Shown piece by piece: positions 4,835 to 5,586 of a stretch of DNA of 5,586 nucleotides. Below the pieces are notes generated by a model. It was not told where the DNA came from, ran no database searches, and worked only from the letters and a program-made list of their open reading frames with translations. Both the position numbers and the translations under genes were made by a program. Source of the DNA: Candidatus Pygmaiobacter gallistercoris (lineage in GTDB: Bacteria > Bacillota > Clostridia > Oscillospirales > Ruminococcaceae); contig DXIA01000018.1 in the NCBI GenBank assembly GCA_019113125.1, positions 1 through 5,586 on the forward strand. Reading direction: 5' to 3'. Position 1 is the first letter of the stretch, and every line of letters starts with the position of its first letter.

Positions 4835-4846
4835 TTACACTTGTAA
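4835..4846. promoter_or_regulatory. Operator-like palindrome 1, TTACA-CT-TGTAA
   Basis: A perfect TTACA-NN-TGTAA dyad contains the TACA-NN-TGTA core recognised by BlaI/MecI and CopY family repressors (winged-helix dimers). The second copy lies 39 bp away centre to centre. The regulator is not in the window, so the assignment is by pattern only. Confidence 0.55.
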
Positions 4847-4873
4847 ATGAAAAAATTCGTTTTTTGTTGATAC

Positions 4874-4885
4874 TTACAAATGTAA
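4874..4885. promoter_or_regulatory. Operator-like palindrome 2, TTACA-AA-TGTAA
   Basis: This is the second TTACA-NN-TGTAA dyad, sharing the core with the copy at 4835. It lies just after a TTGATA (4867-4872) that could act as a -35 box, with a weak TAAAAG -10 at 4889-4894 and a 16-bp spacer. A repressor bound here would cover that spacer. Alternatively both operators act on the stronger downstream promoter at 4912-4940. Confidence 0.55.
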
Positions 4886-4911
4886 TTTTAAAAGCTTGGC
4901 AAATCGGCGGA

Positions 4912-4940
4912 TTTTTTGCAGGGGATATTTTCTCTATAAT
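4912..4940 (+). promoter_or_regulatory. Probable promoter of the lipoprotein gene
   Basis: A perfect -10 TATAAT (4935-4940) has a weak T-only -35 (TTTTTT, 4912-4917) at 17 bp. Transcription would start near 4947, about 59 nt before ATG 5006. The poor -35 suggests a need for an activator, or that the promoter near 4867-4894 is the main one. Confidence 0.55.
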
Positions 4941-5005
4941 GAAACTAAGAAAAGAAAAAGCGGCCGGTCCGCAGCGGCGACCACAGGGAGAAAGGAAGAG
5001 AGAAG

Positions 5006-5586
5006 ATGCGAAAGATGCGAAAAAGATCCGCGATTTTTCTTGCGCTGCTCCTGCTGCTGACCGGCCTTGTCGGCTGCGGCCGGTCCGAAAGCGGATCCGC
5101 CCCGCCGGCGGAGGGCGCCGGGCCGCTGCAGATGATGACCCCCGCCTACACCCATTCAGAGATCGGCTTTGTGGGGGAGGAGGGGTTGTATCAATGTGAG
5201 CGGATCGCCAAGGGCTATCTGCTGTGCTATCTCGATTATGCGACGAACCAGAAGGTCGCGCTCTGCAACCGCCCCGAGTGTCGCCACCAGGATCGCAGCT
5301 GCGTGGCTTGGTTGTCCAACTACGGCGCGCCGTTTGTGCTCGACGGCAAGCTCTATCTGGACTGCCTGCCGCAATTTTTCGGCAACGAGGCCGGCCTCTA
5401 CCACATCCAGCAGCGGAACCTCGACGGATCCGGGGCAAAGACGGTTTGGGAGGCGCAGTCGGGGGAGTCGGTGACCAGCGCGATCATCGCGGATGACGCT
5501 TATTTCTATTTTTTCAGTTATCAGATGGCGGAGGGGGAGGAAGAAAGTGCAAACTATTGGAACCGGGTGCGGCGGGCGGACGGGTC
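5006..5586 (+). CDS. Secreted lipoprotein with a Cys/His motif, truncated by the window edge
   Basis: Open from ATG 5006 to the right edge with no stop, so at least 193 residues are encoded. GGAAG (4994-4998) lies 7 nt upstream; ATG 5015 is an in-frame alternative. The N-terminus is a lipoprotein signal: a basic MRKMRKR, a hydrophobic core (IFLALLLLLTG, 10-20) and lipobox LVGC with Cys24 as the lipidated residue. A Gly/Ser/Pro/Ala-rich linker follows (25-40). Residues 87-99 carry C-x4-C-x-H-x4-C (Cys87, Cys92, His94, Cys99, context LCNRPECRH). I recall this pattern in clostridial surface lipoproteins that continue into beta-propeller-like repeats. The later segments (YLLCYLDYATNQ, GKLYLDC, GLYHIQQRNLDG, DDAYFYFF) do look like short beta-strand repeats, which fits a propeller. 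The motif could bind metal or form disulfides outside the cell. The substrate and role are unknown. BlaI/CopY-type operator palindromes precede the gene. Confidence 0.88.
   Translation, partial: MRKMRKRSAIFLALLLLLTGLVGCGRSESGSAPPAEGAGPLQMMTPAYTHSEIGFVGEEGLYQCERIAKGYLLCYLDYATNQKVALCNRPECRHQDRSCVAWLSNYGAPFVLDGKLYLDCLPQFFGNEAGLYHIQQRNLDGSGAKTVWEAQSGESVTSAIIADDAYFYFFSYQMAEGEEESANYWNRVRRADG

Noticed and set aside
4492..5199. Plus-strand 235-codon frame
   Set aside because: It runs through the operators and promoter and over the lipoprotein gene in the wrong frame, and the sequence is low-complexity Arg/Gly/Ala.

Overview
The window looks like a chromosomal segment of a GC-rich, Gram-positive anaerobe of the Clostridia, plausibly near the Oscillospiraceae/Ruminococcaceae. 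The clues are strong GGAGG-type ribosome binding sites, sigma-A promoters with extended -10 elements, CIRCE (HrcA) heat-shock control, YcxB-like membrane proteins, and a lipoprotein with a cysteine/histidine motif that I associate with gut Clostridia. The taxonomic placement is an inference. There are no rRNA, tRNA, CRISPR or transposase features.

Left part (1-2450): a hairpin near the left edge is followed by two rightward single-gene units. The first is a V8/glutamyl-endopeptidase-like serine protease (253-990) with an intact catalytic triad but no signal peptide. The second is a LarA-family nickel-pincer hydroxyacid racemase (1112-2410). Each has its own sigma-A promoter with a TGn extended -10 and 17 bp spacer, and each ends in an intrinsic terminator. 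The U-tract of the first terminator contains the -35 box of the second promoter.

Middle (2450-3640): a two-gene operon of small membrane proteins (2528-3055 and 3052-3540, ATGA overlap). Each has two transmembrane helices followed by a YcxB-like soluble domain. A third extended -10 promoter drives it, and a hairpin with U-tracts in both directions separates it from the convergent hsp20 gene.

Right part (3640-4480): hsp20 lies on the minus strand under a textbook sigma-A promoter (TTGACA-17-TATACT) whose -35 box sits inside a CIRCE operator. A second, degenerate CIRCE lies about 110 bp further upstream. The hsp20 mRNA would carry an unusually long leader of about 170 nt with hairpins, a direct repeat and two overlapping tiny ORFs.

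Far right (4480-5586): a GC-rich block of about 350 bp holds no convincing gene. It is followed by an AT-rich control region with two TTACA-NN-TGTAA palindromes (BlaI/CopY-type operator pattern) and a perfect TATAAT box. The last feature is the start of a lipoprotein gene (5006 to beyond the right edge).

The genes do not form one obvious pathway. The strongest themes are heat-shock control of hsp20, a possible BlaI/CopY-type regulated lipoprotein, and two enzymes with features atypical of their families: a protease without an export signal and a racemase with an altered active-site segment.
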